A DNA stretch of 64,000 nucleotides from the NCBI RefSeq assembly GCF_023822005.2, contig NZ_CP098806.1:2728001-2792000 (forward strand), written 5' to 3'. Of this stretch, positions 44,104 through 52,816 are shown piece after piece; position 1 is the first letter of the stretch; each line of letters begins with the position of its first letter. Origin of the DNA: Dyadobacter fanqingshengii. GTDB lineage: Bacteria; Bacteroidota; Bacteroidia; Cytophagales; Spirosomataceae. The notes beneath the pieces were generated by a model, which did not search any database, was not told the DNA's origin, and saw only the letters and a program-made list of their open reading frames with translations. Position numbers and translations under genes: made by a program.

Positions 44104-45216
44104 ATGAAAAAGATGTATTTTCTGTTGGCTCTGGGCTGCGCCGGACTCATGCTCTTGGCCGGAACCAGCCGCTTTTCACGCGGAAATTATGGTTTGGTCA
44201 AAGGAACACCGGAAATAAAATCGATCAGCGGCCTGGCATTCGGCCCGGACGGGATTTTGCTCGTTGGAGACTCAAAAAGCGCGACCGTTTTTGCTATCGA
44301 CACCAAAGACGCTGCCAGCGCAACGCAAGCTCCCAACATTGAAATCAAGAATATTGACCAGAAAATTGCCGCCTTGTTAGGCACTGATGCACAGAACATT
44401 ACGATCCAGGATATTGCTGTCAATCCCATTTCCAAAAATGTATACTGCGCCGTTCAATCCGGCGATGGCACACCGGTTTTGTTTAAAATTGCGGGCGATA
44501 AAATTGAGGCAGTGAGCACCAAAGACGTCATGTTTTCGAGCCTGACATTGAACGGTGCTCCGTCGGAAGAAGCGAAAGACAAAAGAGGCAATTCGTTACG
44601 TGTTTCCGCCATTTCCGACATTGGTTTTGCCGATGGGAAAGTGTTGGTAAGTGGTCTTTCCGGCCAGGAATTCGCCTCAACTTTCCGCAGCATTCCCTTT
44701 CCATTTAGTGATAAGCAAGATCAGGCAACGCTTGAAATTTACCACGCAGCACACGGAAAATACGAAACATTGTCCCCTATCCGCACTTTTACAACGGCTG
44801 AGATCAGTGGTAAAAAATATTTGGTTGCCAGTTACACCTGCACGCCTTTGGTGCTCTTTCCTTTGGATGAGCTAAAACCAGGCTCCCATGTAAAAGGCCG
44901 GACCGTTGCTGAAATGGGCAGCGGAAACTCGCCTATTGACATGGTAACGATGAAAAAAGGCACCGAATCATTTCTGATGATGGCCAATTCCAGTCGTCCG
45001 GTTTTCAAAGTAAAATACAAAAGCATCGAGACATTCCAGGGCTCACTTACTACGCCGGTTGAAGAAAACTTTGCTACGGCAGGCGTTGATTTCGTTTCGC
45101 TGCCCGTAACCAATGTGATTCAACTGGACAAGCTGGATGACACGAGAATGGTTCTGCTGCAACGCAGATCAAACGGAAGCTTAGACCTTTGGACGTCCAG
45201 TGAGCGTTATTTGTAA
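44104..45216 (+). CDS. Secreted propeller-like protein of unknown function
   Basis: 370 residues. A signal peptide (MKKMYFLLALGCAGLMLLAG) is followed by repeated strands of beta-propeller type, such as ISGLAFGPDGILLVGDSKSA and IQDIAVNPISKNVYCAVQSG. No catalytic motif is seen. It is divergent from the DUF6797/cytochrome c gene across 145 bases, and the two could be involved in the same periplasmic process. An intrinsic terminator follows 18 bases after its stop (45234-45271), so most transcripts should end there. Family unknown. Confidence 0.65.
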   Translation: MKKMYFLLALGCAGLMLLAGTSRFSRGNYGLVKGTPEIKSISGLAFGPDGILLVGDSKSATVFAIDTKDAASATQAPNIEIKNIDQKIAALLGTDAQNITIQDIAVNPISKNVYCAVQSGDGTPVLFKIAGDKIEAVSTKDVMFSSLTLNGAPSEEAKDKRGNSLRVSAISDIGFADGKVLVSGLSGQEFASTFRSIPFPFSDKQDQATLEIYHAAHGKYETLSPIRTFTTAEISGKKYLVASYTCTPLVLFPLDELKPGSHVKGRTVAEMGSGNSPIDMVTMKKGTESFLMMANSSRPVFKVKYKSIETFQGSLTTPVEENFATAGVDFVSLPVTNVIQLDKLDDTRMVLLQRRSNGSLDLWTSSERYL

Positions 45217-45233
45217 GCAGCTGATTTTTAGGG

Positions 45234-45271
45234 AGATCAGGCTAAACACGATGTTTGGCCTGATCTTTTTT
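45234..45271 (+). terminator. Strong intrinsic terminator overlapping the start of the next gene
   Basis: AGATCAGGC (45234-45242) pairs with GCCTGATCT (45258-45266), and the stem continues inward with TAAACA (45243-45248) against TGTTTG (45252-45257), one G-T pair included, leaving a 3-base loop CGA. That is a 15-bp stem, followed by six T (45266-45271). The ATG at 45251 of the following lipoprotein gene lies at the top of this hairpin. Confidence 0.8.
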
Positions 45272-46333
45272 GTTTGGACTTCAATGTCCGGATGCAAGAA
45301 AAAGGAACAAGATGACCGTATTACCATTCGCTGGAAAGAAAAAAAGGCGGTTAGCGTATCATTTCCAGGTCAAAAACTGGAATCTGTATCAGAAGACGCT
45401 CTTCCAAAACTGGTTAAAATTACACGTAAAAGCAGTGAAAATCAGGTCGCTATCTTGGGAGAATTTTCAAAAGAAGGCGATTTAGTTGTTTTTGAACCCC
45501 TTGTCCCATTCACCCGCGGACTTGATTATCAGATATATATTCAAAATCAAAATTCAGGCACATTCGGTATTCCGATGGCAGACGCTTCTGACGCCCCGGA
45601 GCTCGTCCAATTTTTCCCGTCCGCAGACACGCTCCCTGAAAATCTTCTGAAAGTTTTTTTGCACTTTACCCATCCTATGCGCGAAGGCCAGTCGGGCAAA
45701 TTTGTAACATTAATAAAAAATGGCTCCGACACTATACATGGAGCATTTCTCGATCTCCAACCAGAACTCTGGAACGAAAACCGCACCATTCTGACGCTCT
45801 GGCTCGATCCCGGCAGGATAAAAAGAGACCTTCAACCCAACAAAAAACTAGGCACTCCGCTGCAAAATCATGCTTCCTACCAAATAATCGTCTCTCGTGA
45901 ATGGCAGGACACGAATGGTGGAAAATTGAAAACCGCATTCAAAAAAACCTTTATCACCACATCCCGCGACAGCATTTCACCCGCACCAGCGAGGTGGAAA
46001 CTCGCGTTGCCTAAAAAAGGAACAAACCAACCCATAAAAGTACATTTCAAGGAATCCCTCGACCACAGCCTCCTCACAGAAACCCTCTCTATAACCACGG
46101 TTAACGGCCAGCCGTTAACCGGTAAATGGCGCATCGGCCCGAAAGAAAAATCCGCCCAATTCACCCCTGGCGGGCCCTGGAATCACGACAATTACATCCT
46201 TCAAGTTGAAACCAGACTCGAAGATCTGGCCGGAAACAATATTAACCGTCATTTTGACCGGGATGTTTCGAAGGAAAGCAGGCCCCTTTCTTCTGCCGAA
46301 ATAATCAATATTCCCTTCAATACTCAAAAGTAA
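45251..46333 (+). CDS. Lipoprotein with C-terminal Ig-like (Big_5/SbsA-type) domain
   Basis: 360 residues from the ATG at 45251: a short signal (MFGLIFFVWTSMSGCKKKEQ) with a good lipobox ending at Cys15. A GTG at 45200 is in frame but would overlap the previous gene and lengthen the signal. The mature protein looks all-beta; the end (PWNHDNYILQVETRLEDLAG, then NN) is the pattern of bacterial Ig-like Big_5 domains, and an earlier copy may start near HFTHPMREGQ. It should be exposed at the outer membrane or periplasm. No catalytic site is visible. The start codon is buried in the hairpin described at 45234-45271, so its expression is probably limited. Confidence 0.7.
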   Translation: MFGLIFFVWTSMSGCKKKEQDDRITIRWKEKKAVSVSFPGQKLESVSEDALPKLVKITRKSSENQVAILGEFSKEGDLVVFEPLVPFTRGLDYQIYIQNQNSGTFGIPMADASDAPELVQFFPSADTLPENLLKVFLHFTHPMREGQSGKFVTLIKNGSDTIHGAFLDLQPELWNENRTILTLWLDPGRIKRDLQPNKKLGTPLQNHASYQIIVSREWQDTNGGKLKTAFKKTFITTSRDSISPAPARWKLALPKKGTNQPIKVHFKESLDHSLLTETLSITTVNGQPLTGKWRIGPKEKSAQFTPGGPWNHDNYILQVETRLEDLAGNNINRHFDRDVSKESRPLSSAEIINIPFNTQK

Positions 46334-46468
46334 AAGGCAAGGTCTTGCCGATTAATAACTCAAACCAGCACCTGGCTCATCGGATAGTGTAACAACGCAA
46401 AAGCTGCGCAATTTTTATCCAGCGCATTAAGGAAATGCGTCCATACACTTTGTAAACCTTGCTATGTT

Positions 46469-47563
46469 ATGAAGAAAATCTTTCTACTTTTTACACTCTT
46501 ATGGTTTCACCAAAAGCTATTTGCTCAAACTGTTGGGAATGTCGGCATCGGCACTTACTACCCTGATCCGAGTGCGGCGCTGGATATCTATGCTACTAAT
46601 AAGGGCGTGCTGCTACCTCGTATTTTCCTGCAATCTACCACGGATGCAGGTGCTATTCAAAATCCCGAACGAGGGTTGCTGATTTTTAATACCAATCCTG
46701 GACTACTGGATAAAGCAGGGTTTTATTTTAATATCGGGACGCCCGCTAGCCCTTCTTGGAAAAATTTGGAAGAAAACATCAAGCTACCGTTCACTCAGGC
46801 AGAAGCGAGTCCTGTGGCTCTATTTTCTGTTAAAAACACCGCATCATCTGGCAATTCAGCCGCCATTGGAGCTTATGCAGACAATGGCCAGGCGATAGCA
46901 GGCATCTCTTCCAGTGGAACGGCGGTGTATGGAACCAGTCTCCAAACCGGGACCGCGGTGTATGCTTCTTCAACCTCAGGACTCGCCTTGGAGGTCGACG
47001 GGAAACTCAAATATATTAGCTCTGGAAATGCACACGGAGTAGGCAAAGTGCTAACATCGGACGGAATTGGCAATGCTTCTTGGGAAACGCCGGTTAATGA
47101 ATTTGACAATATTTTCAATGGATTTTATGCTAGCGGCATCTTGGGAGGTGGGAGCCAGAACATGTCAGAAAATAGCTTTGTTAAAATCGCATTTGCGAGT
47201 CAAAAATACGATATCGGGGCAAATTACAACGATGTCAATATGTCTCCTCATAGCACTTTCAATGCGCCAAAACAAGGAATTTACCATTTCGATGTGATGG
47301 TTAGATGGGAAAAGGCAGGCCCAGATGATCCTTTTGGCCCTACAATGAAACTTGTCAGAATTAGAAACGGTGTCTCCACTGAATTATCCGAAAGCAGAGC
47401 AACGTCAACAGATGGATTTCACACATCACATATAGCTATCGACTGCGAATTAGAGCAAGGTGATCTGGTGAATGTGATTGCAAGAGCATATGGATCGCAG
47501 GTGGCGCTGGGAATGTCTGATAGGGATGCACATTTCAACGGGCATCTCGCCATTGAACTTTAA
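46469..47563 (+). CDS. Secreted surface protein with C-terminal C1q-like domain
   Basis: 364 residues. A signal peptide (MKKIFLLFTLLWFHQKLFAQ) precedes NVGIGTYYPDPSAALDIYAT and KGVLLPRIFLQSTTD, a start very common in Bacteroidota surface fibre-like proteins. A repetitive Gly/Ser/Thr/Ala middle (residues 130-185, with AVYGT and AVYASSTSG) leads to a C-terminal jelly-roll (QGIYHFDVMVRWEK to HFNGHLAIEL) resembling C1q/TNF-like domains. It is likely a trimeric adhesin-like surface protein. The next gene is a clear paralogue in tandem, 30 bases away. Confidence 0.72.
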   Translation: MKKIFLLFTLLWFHQKLFAQTVGNVGIGTYYPDPSAALDIYATNKGVLLPRIFLQSTTDAGAIQNPERGLLIFNTNPGLLDKAGFYFNIGTPASPSWKNLEENIKLPFTQAEASPVALFSVKNTASSGNSAAIGAYADNGQAIAGISSSGTAVYGTSLQTGTAVYASSTSGLALEVDGKLKYISSGNAHGVGKVLTSDGIGNASWETPVNEFDNIFNGFYASGILGGGSQNMSENSFVKIAFASQKYDIGANYNDVNMSPHSTFNAPKQGIYHFDVMVRWEKAGPDDPFGPTMKLVRIRNGVSTELSESRATSTDGFHTSHIAIDCELEQGDLVNVIARAYGSQVALGMSDRDAHFNGHLAIEL

Positions 47564-47593
47564 ATATTCTACCACCAATAATTTGCACAATAA

Positions 47594-48643
47594 ATGAAAA
47601 TTTTATTTACCTCATTCGTGATAACGTTACTCTGGCAAAACGCGTTTGCACAAAGTGTCGGCATAAATACAAACTCTCCACACCCAAGCTCAATCTTAGA
47701 TGTTAATAGCACAAGCAAAGGTGTTTTATTTCCAAAAATTTCATTGCAATCGGCAACTGACAAATTTACGATTCCCAATCCTGCAAATGCTCTACTCCTT
47801 TATAATACCAATACGCAGATGGGCACCGAAGGATTTTATTACAATTCCGGAGATAGCAACAATCCACTTTGGCAATTGCTTGGAACGAAATTAAGTTTCC
47901 CTTTTAGCCAAATCGGTAGCAGCAACGTAGCTTTATTCTATATATCAAATACAGGAAGTTCGCCAAATTCAATCGCAATTTCCGGATCTTCACAGGTAGT
48001 AGGTGTTAGAGGTGCTTCCGATGCAGGCATTGGCGTTTCCGGAACCAGTTCAAGCGGCGTAGGAGTTTTTGCTTCAAGCACATCTGGGCTTGCATTACAT
48101 GTTTTTGGGAAACTTAAAATCGCAGGAAATGGTCAATCTCCTGCGAGTGGCAAGATACTAACATCAGATGCCGCTGGTAATGCAACCTGGCAATTTCCAG
48201 CCGTAAACTTAATCGCATTTTCAGAAGTCGGAATTAACGGAGGAGGAAATATCAATTCATCTGGCGGGGCTGATTATGTGACCGTGAATTTCGGCACTGT
48301 TGCTTACAATCTGGGCGGAGCTTACAGCGCTGCTTCCAACAGTTTCACAGCCCCTGTTAGCGGAATTTATCATTTCGACGCCATGGTTGAATGGACCCAC
48401 CCTAATCTAACTTTCAGTCCGACTTTGCAATTGATAAAGAATACAGGTAGCTCATTAGTGGAAATTGCCCTAGATTTCAAATACCAAGCAGTTTCAAAAC
48501 ACACTTCTATAATAACAATTGATTGTCAGTTACAGCAAGGTGAGGTAGTATTTGTTAGGGGAAAATCCGGAACCAATGGCATCGAACTGGAAACTTCAAA
48601 TTCAACCGCTCACTTCAATGGAAGGCTTCTGCAAAAACTCTGA
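47594..48643 (+). CDS. Secreted surface protein with C-terminal C1q-like domain (paralogue)
   Basis: 349 residues. The same layout as the preceding gene: signal peptide (FVITLLWQNAFAQS), SVGINTNSPHPSSILDVNST and KGVLFPKISLQSATD, a Ser/Gly-rich repetitive centre (GVRGASDAGIGVSGTSSSGV) and a C-terminal jelly-roll with SGIYHFDAMVEWTH and TAHFNGRLLQKL. The two proteins are alike over the full length but clearly diverged, so the duplication is not recent. Its stop overlaps the upstream frame of the T9SS protein gene, and the three genes probably form one operon. Confidence 0.72.
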   Translation: MKILFTSFVITLLWQNAFAQSVGINTNSPHPSSILDVNSTSKGVLFPKISLQSATDKFTIPNPANALLLYNTNTQMGTEGFYYNSGDSNNPLWQLLGTKLSFPFSQIGSSNVALFYISNTGSSPNSIAISGSSQVVGVRGASDAGIGVSGTSSSGVGVFASSTSGLALHVFGKLKIAGNGQSPASGKILTSDAAGNATWQFPAVNLIAFSEVGINGGGNINSSGGADYVTVNFGTVAYNLGGAYSAASNSFTAPVSGIYHFDAMVEWTHPNLTFSPTLQLIKNTGSSLVEIALDFKYQAVSKHTSIITIDCQLQQGEVVFVRGKSGTNGIELETSNSTAHFNGRLLQKL

Positions 48644-48687
48644 TGCTTAACATGTCCAATTTTCACCCGATTAATCATCGTTCGTTT

Positions 48688-49695
48688 ATGAAAACAAAAT
48701 ATATTGTAGTGGCACTGGTTGTATATTGGTCTGTCTCGTCTCCTGCATACGCGCAACTTAAAACGGGCGATAACAGCTTTTTTATTTCTCCCGGTACGAT
48801 AGTGACCGTCAGTTCGCTGTCATTGACGCCCACCGAAGCTACCAACTTAAATAATAACGAGATCACACATTCCAGCGAACCGGTCGTTGGTAAACCAACT
48901 GGTAGTATAAATCGGGTTTATAAGCTTGCGAACCCGTTTTCGTTTAAGGGAAAAGTGCTGATAACATATCTGGAATCGGAGTTGAATGGAAATTCTGAGG
49001 ATATGCTGCAACTGGCTAGTGCCGGTGCGAATGAGGTTTACCAGATCCCAACCAACAAAAGCACGGCTGACCCTCTTGGGAATAATGTCCATGAAACGGG
49101 TGACTGGACAAATGTCAATTTCATCACAGCGACTTCTTCCGGCAGCGTGTTGCCAGTTACGCTTGTGGATTTTGTGGCCGCTCAAAGGGAAAATGATGTT
49201 GTGCTGACTTGGAGCACTTCGTTTGAAGCAAACAGCAATTTCTTTGAGATACAACATAGCACAGACGGCAAAAACTGGCTGGCATTGGGAGAAGTGAAAT
49301 CAAATGGTGACAGCAAAATTGAGCGTACATATTCATACGTACATCAGCGACCGTTAGCAGCTGAACATTATTACCGGTTACGAATGGTTGACAACGACGG
49401 AAGCTATGCGTTCAGCCGAATCCGAAACATTCGTGTGGGAAATAACCTGGCTATTGCGTTCCATCCCAATCCCGTCACCGATTGGCTTACTATTGAAATG
49501 CCGGATGTGCAGTCATTGGACAATGTTAAAATTATCAGCAAATCAGGCAGAGTGGTTTATGAAGCGAATAAAAGTCAGTTTCAGCAACTTCCCGACAGTG
49601 CAATTAATCTAAAACAACTTACCGCCGGCATTTATGTAATACAAGTCAGGGAGCAGGATGGGACATTGCATTCCTCTAAGTTGATTAAAAACTAA
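48688..49695 (+). CDS. T9SS type A sorting-domain protein
   Basis: 335 residues from the ATG at 48688 (MKTKYIVVALVVYWSVSSPA); an upstream ATG at 48643 overlaps the previous gene and would hide the signal peptide. After cleavage near AYAQ comes a beta-rich region. LPVTLVDFVAAQRENDVVLT is the usual linker strand, with a fibronectin-like domain (FEIQHSTDGKNWLALGEV), and the final 70 residues (AFHPNPVTDWLTIEMPD to DGTLHSSKLIKN) are a type A sorting signal for type IX secretion. It is secreted and probably anchored at the surface. The partner operon genes are C1q-like surface proteins. Confidence 0.85.
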   Translation: MKTKYIVVALVVYWSVSSPAYAQLKTGDNSFFISPGTIVTVSSLSLTPTEATNLNNNEITHSSEPVVGKPTGSINRVYKLANPFSFKGKVLITYLESELNGNSEDMLQLASAGANEVYQIPTNKSTADPLGNNVHETGDWTNVNFITATSSGSVLPVTLVDFVAAQRENDVVLTWSTSFEANSNFFEIQHSTDGKNWLALGEVKSNGDSKIERTYSYVHQRPLAAEHYYRLRMVDNDGSYAFSRIRNIRVGNNLAIAFHPNPVTDWLTIEMPDVQSLDNVKIISKSGRVVYEANKSQFQQLPDSAINLKQLTAGIYVIQVREQDGTLHSSKLIKN

Positions 49696-49699
49696 CCAT

Positions 49700-49938
49700 T
49701 TAGACAATCAACTTATATCCAATCCCCCCGGATATCAATGATCTGGATTTGAGGATCATCCTTTAAGTGACGGCGCAGCTTGGTGATAAAAACATCAAGA
49801 CTGCGTCCGTTGAAAAAGGAATCGTCTACCCAGAGTTCCAATAGAGCAGCATAGCGCCCTAAGACCTGGTTGCATTGCTCGTGAAGACTGCGAAGAAGTT
49901 TGGATTCTCAATGGGTTAAAGGTGTTTCGCAAATTCGG
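49700..49938 (-). pseudogene. Remnant of a response-regulator DNA-binding (winged-helix) domain
   Basis: Read on the minus strand, the sequence gives ETPLTH-stop-ESKLLRSLHEQCNQVL, then LLELWVDDSFFNGRSLDVFI and TKLRRHLKDDPQIQIIDIRG, and after a one-base shift GYKLIV-stop. This is the OmpR-type winged-helix domain of Bacteroidota regulators. Two lesions are visible: TGA at 49908-49910 where Arg is expected, and six C in a row at 49724-49729 where five restore the frame. The receiver domain is missing. The 5' end abuts the stop of the START-protein gene. Confidence 0.82.
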
Positions 49939-49941
49939 CGT

Positions 49942-50565
49942 TTAATTGCTCATGACTTGCTTGTATTTTCCACTGCTCAATTCCTTTTTCATAGCCGTAA
50001 AGCTGATAATCGGCCCCTGGCAAGCAAACGAATTGACTACCCACGCAGGCAACAGACCGCCCGGATCGACTTGCAAAGTGTAATCCAGCTTCACGTGTTC
50101 TTTATCCAGCGGGATAATTTTCCAGACATTGGACGAATGGTTAATGCGAACTTTACCTTTTTTCGGAGAAACCAAACCCGGCACTGCGGGTGCGTTAACC
50201 GTCACAATTTTTGTCACAGGATCTTGGAAAACTTCCATATGCGTCACGAAATCCCTGTTTTCTATCGGCCACGGCAATGACACTTCTGTATAGTAGTAAA
50301 GTTCAGTTGGGGACACTTTTCGGACCAGCGAACAAACCTTTGTATGACAGACCCACTTTTCTGCTGCTTTCACATCCAGTAACAATGCAAGCACTTCTTG
50401 AACACTGGCTTTCACAACACACTCCGCCTTTAATGCTTTAATTTTCGAGTCGGAGACCGTTTTGGCATAAACCTTTATGCCCTCCTTTTCGACGGCCAAT
50501 TTCCAATCCGACTGGCCAAGAACAAGGAAGTAAAGCAACAGAAAAATGATGATCGCCTTGCTCAT
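49942..50565 (-). CDS. START-domain lipid-binding-like protein with signal peptide
   Basis: 207 residues from the ATG at 50565 (MSKAIIIFLLLYFLVLGQ, a signal peptide); an upstream in-frame start would add 13 residues and was rejected. The rest is one START/SRPBCC-type fold: DWKLAVEKEGIKVYAKTV, VLALLLDVKAAEKWV, then TEVSLPWPIENRDFVTHME and WVVNSFACQGP, as in StAR-related proteins. Such proteins bind lipids or other hydrophobic molecules in a deep pocket. The location is periplasm or outer membrane. It is isolated, with a decayed regulator fragment behind it. Confidence 0.83.
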   Translation of the reverse strand: MSKAIIIFLLLYFLVLGQSDWKLAVEKEGIKVYAKTVSDSKIKALKAECVVKASVQEVLALLLDVKAAEKWVCHTKVCSLVRKVSPTELYYYTEVSLPWPIENRDFVTHMEVFQDPVTKIVTVNAPAVPGLVSPKKGKVRINHSSNVWKIIPLDKEHVKLDYTLQVDPGGLLPAWVVNSFACQGPIISFTAMKKELSSGKYKQVMSN

Positions 50566-50683
50566 AACAATGCAAAAATCGCAATTCTGACCACTCAGCC
50601 TCAATCATAAAATGACCAATCGCTAGAAAACACGGATCAATTGACAGAAAACCGGTTTCGAATGACAAGTGTGGACCAATTCA

Positions 50684-51655
50684 TCACCACTTATCCAGCC
50701 CGAGCAGCTTCCTTCCAAGTTCCGACAGCTCGGCCCTCTCAAATTTGGTTTTCTCCCAATTTCTCGGATCCCCGGGGAATGCGTAACCTGTGGGAGCTTC
50801 CCTCTCCTGCCAGGATTTAATCCGCCATTGGCGCAAGGCTTCATCCTCTTCCTGAGCCGGCATCATGGAAATATATTGGGCGAGGCGCACCTTATCTTTA
50901 CTACGATTTGGCCTGATGCCATGCGGCTGAGAGCTGTTAAAAATCAGCAGATCACCCGCCTGCATCTTCACTTTCACCAGATCGAAACCGGTTGTATCCG
51001 GCTGAAAATGATTACGATCATCAGGTTGCGTCAGTTTCCAGGTGTCGTAAGTTCGGAAAAGCTCCGGGATACACTGGAACCCACCCATATTTTCATCATC
51101 CTGATCCGCCAGGGCTAACACGCCTTGCACATTTTGCGGTTTTGTTTCGGGATCATAATCCCAGTGAATGAAGCCTTTATAATCAAATCCGGGCCGCAAC
51201 GGCAAGTTCAGATTGGCTCGATCGATCGTCACCCAGAGCTTTTCCGTCCCCCATATGTCCGTAAACGCCTGATGAACTTTTGGAAACTGGCGGTTATCCC
51301 ACAAATACTGATGGTTGTAAATTTCAACCATTCCCGTGTTTGTTAACTCCTTCATTTTCATCTCCGCACGCGCAGGTGCATACCAGGTTTCGGGATCATT
51401 CGGATCTTTTTCTTCGAATTCCCAAAGAAAATCCGCCAGCTTCTTGACCTGCTCTTTCGGCACTGCATCCTTAATTACGATGTAGCCATTTGTGATCCAA
51501 AAATCCCAATCCTCCTCCGTCATCAACCCCAGCGGCCTCCCATTACTTCTGTCATTCAGTTTCACATTGCTTGATTTCGCAGTCGATGGATTTCCCGGAA
51601 TGTCGGTATGCGCATTGCCCGGCACCATTGTCGCAGCCATTGTTTGTTGTTCCAT
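50684..51655 (-). CDS. Phytanoyl-CoA dioxygenase (PhyH) family protein
   Basis: 323 residues. The Fe(II) ligands are His164-x-Asp166 in FIHWDYDPE and His245 in SSQPHGIRPN, with Arg248 or Arg257 for 2-oxoglutarate; GDLLIFNSSQPHG is the typical last strands. EEDWDFWITNGYIVIKDAVP is the usual start of the domain. It hydroxylates an unknown substrate. It is divergent from the AraC-type regulator gene at 51813 across 157 bases, so the regulator may control it. It is not closely similar to the other PhyH-type protein at 17808. Confidence 0.87.
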   Translation of the reverse strand: MEQQTMAATMVPGNAHTDIPGNPSTAKSSNVKLNDRSNGRPLGLMTEEDWDFWITNGYIVIKDAVPKEQVKKLADFLWEFEEKDPNDPETWYAPARAEMKMKELTNTGMVEIYNHQYLWDNRQFPKVHQAFTDIWGTEKLWVTIDRANLNLPLRPGFDYKGFIHWDYDPETKPQNVQGVLALADQDDENMGGFQCIPELFRTYDTWKLTQPDDRNHFQPDTTGFDLVKVKMQAGDLLIFNSSQPHGIRPNRSKDKVRLAQYISMMPAQEEDEALRQWRIKSWQEREAPTGYAFPGDPRNWEKTKFERAELSELGRKLLGLDKW

Positions 51656-51685
51656 GCTATAATATTATTACGTGAATTTATATAA

Positions 51686-51693
51686 CAAAGCTA
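51686..51693 (-). promoter_or_regulatory. Candidate -7 promoter element for the PhyH gene
   Basis: On the minus strand TAGCTTTG matches TAnnTTTG in full and lies 31 bases before the start codon at 51655. No matching -33 TTTG is present at the right distance, so the element may need an activator such as the divergent AraC protein. Confidence 0.28.
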
Positions 51694-51812
51694 TCATCCA
51701 AAGAGCCGCTACGCCACCTTTCCAGTAACCAAAATTTGCTCTCCATTGATATTAATGTCTGGAACTTTATGTATTTTAGTCAATAGCAACACATAAATAT
51801 GGACTTGAAACT

Positions 51813-52658
51813 ATGAAGATCATTCGGGAAGAAATTACTCCAAGCGAGGGAAGCTCATTTAAAGTGCTGCTGACTCCCGGACTGAATGACACGTTCTTAT
51901 GGCATTTACATCCTGAGTATGAGATCGTTTATGTGGAAGGAACCAGCGGCACGCGCCATGTGGGCGACCATACGTCGGTTTATGAAGGAAGTGATTTGGT
52001 TTTTATTGGTCCAAATATCCCGCACCTCAATTTCGATTATGGCGTTCGAACTGATTGTGAGCAGGTTATTATTCAGATGAAAGAAAATTTTTTAGGCAAA
52101 GATTTCTTGAATATCCCTGAATTCGCCCCAATCAAAACCCTTTTTGAAAAGTCTCATTACGGACTATCATTTTCCGGCCAAACAAAGAAAGCCATTGGCA
52201 CACAGTTGAAGCAACTCCCTGATCTTGATCATTTTGACCAACTTATATTATTGTTGCAAATCCTCAGAACATTGGCTGCTTCCGAGGAAGTCATTACGCT
52301 GAATGCATTGCCTGCGGGTAATAAATCCTTGCAAAAGGAGCAGCACCGCATGGATTCGATCTACAAATATGTGGAATTGCATTACGACCAAAGTCCGGAC
52401 GTGAATGTCATTGCAGAGCACGTTAACCTTACCACGGCCGCATTTTGCAGGTTTTTTCGAAAAAATGCCAAGATGACTTTTACTGACTTCGTGAATATAT
52501 ATCGTATAAATCAAGCCAAAAATCTGCTATTGCAAAACAAAACTGTCTCGGAGACCTGTTTTGCCGTCGGTTTTGAAAGCCTCTCTTACTTTAATAAGCT
52601 TTTCAAGAAAATCGTGAGCGAAAATCCGTCTGACTTCAGGAAAAAATACCTAACCTAA
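51813..52658 (+). CDS. AraC-family transcriptional regulator
   Basis: 281 residues. The N-terminal half is a cupin-like sensor (LWHLHPEYEIVYVEGTSG, LVFIGPNIPHLNFDYG), and the C-terminal 100 residues hold two helix-turn-helix units: VNVIAEHVNLTTAAFCRFF and the signature TVSETCFAVGFESLSYFNKL, ending NPSDFRKKYL. It is a one-component regulator that probably binds a small sugar-like or organic ligand. It is divergent from the PhyH-type gene, the most likely target. No other target can be named. Confidence 0.9.
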   Translation: MKIIREEITPSEGSSFKVLLTPGLNDTFLWHLHPEYEIVYVEGTSGTRHVGDHTSVYEGSDLVFIGPNIPHLNFDYGVRTDCEQVIIQMKENFLGKDFLNIPEFAPIKTLFEKSHYGLSFSGQTKKAIGTQLKQLPDLDHFDQLILLLQILRTLAASEEVITLNALPAGNKSLQKEQHRMDSIYKYVELHYDQSPDVNVIAEHVNLTTAAFCRFFRKNAKMTFTDFVNIYRINQAKNLLLQNKTVSETCFAVGFESLSYFNKLFKKIVSENPSDFRKKYLT

Positions 52659-52816
52659 ATTTCTGAATAACGCGTCAAATTCGAACTTGCGCGCTTCAAA
52701 ACAGGCTCTGTCAATACTTTATGAAAAATATTTCAGATATTTTTAGTGTCAAATATTTGATATTTAAAATAACATTATTATTTTTACATCAGGATTACAC
52801 TTCATCAACATAAATT

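Noticed and set aside
45200..45250. GTG start at 45200 for the lipoprotein gene
   Set aside because: It would overlap the previous gene and give an overlong basic segment before the signal; the ATG at 45251 gives a short signal with a good lipobox. It cannot be fully excluded.
44104..49695. Polysaccharide utilisation locus
   Set aside because: No SusC/SusD-like pair, no glycoside hydrolase in this block, and the proteins look structural rather than catabolic.
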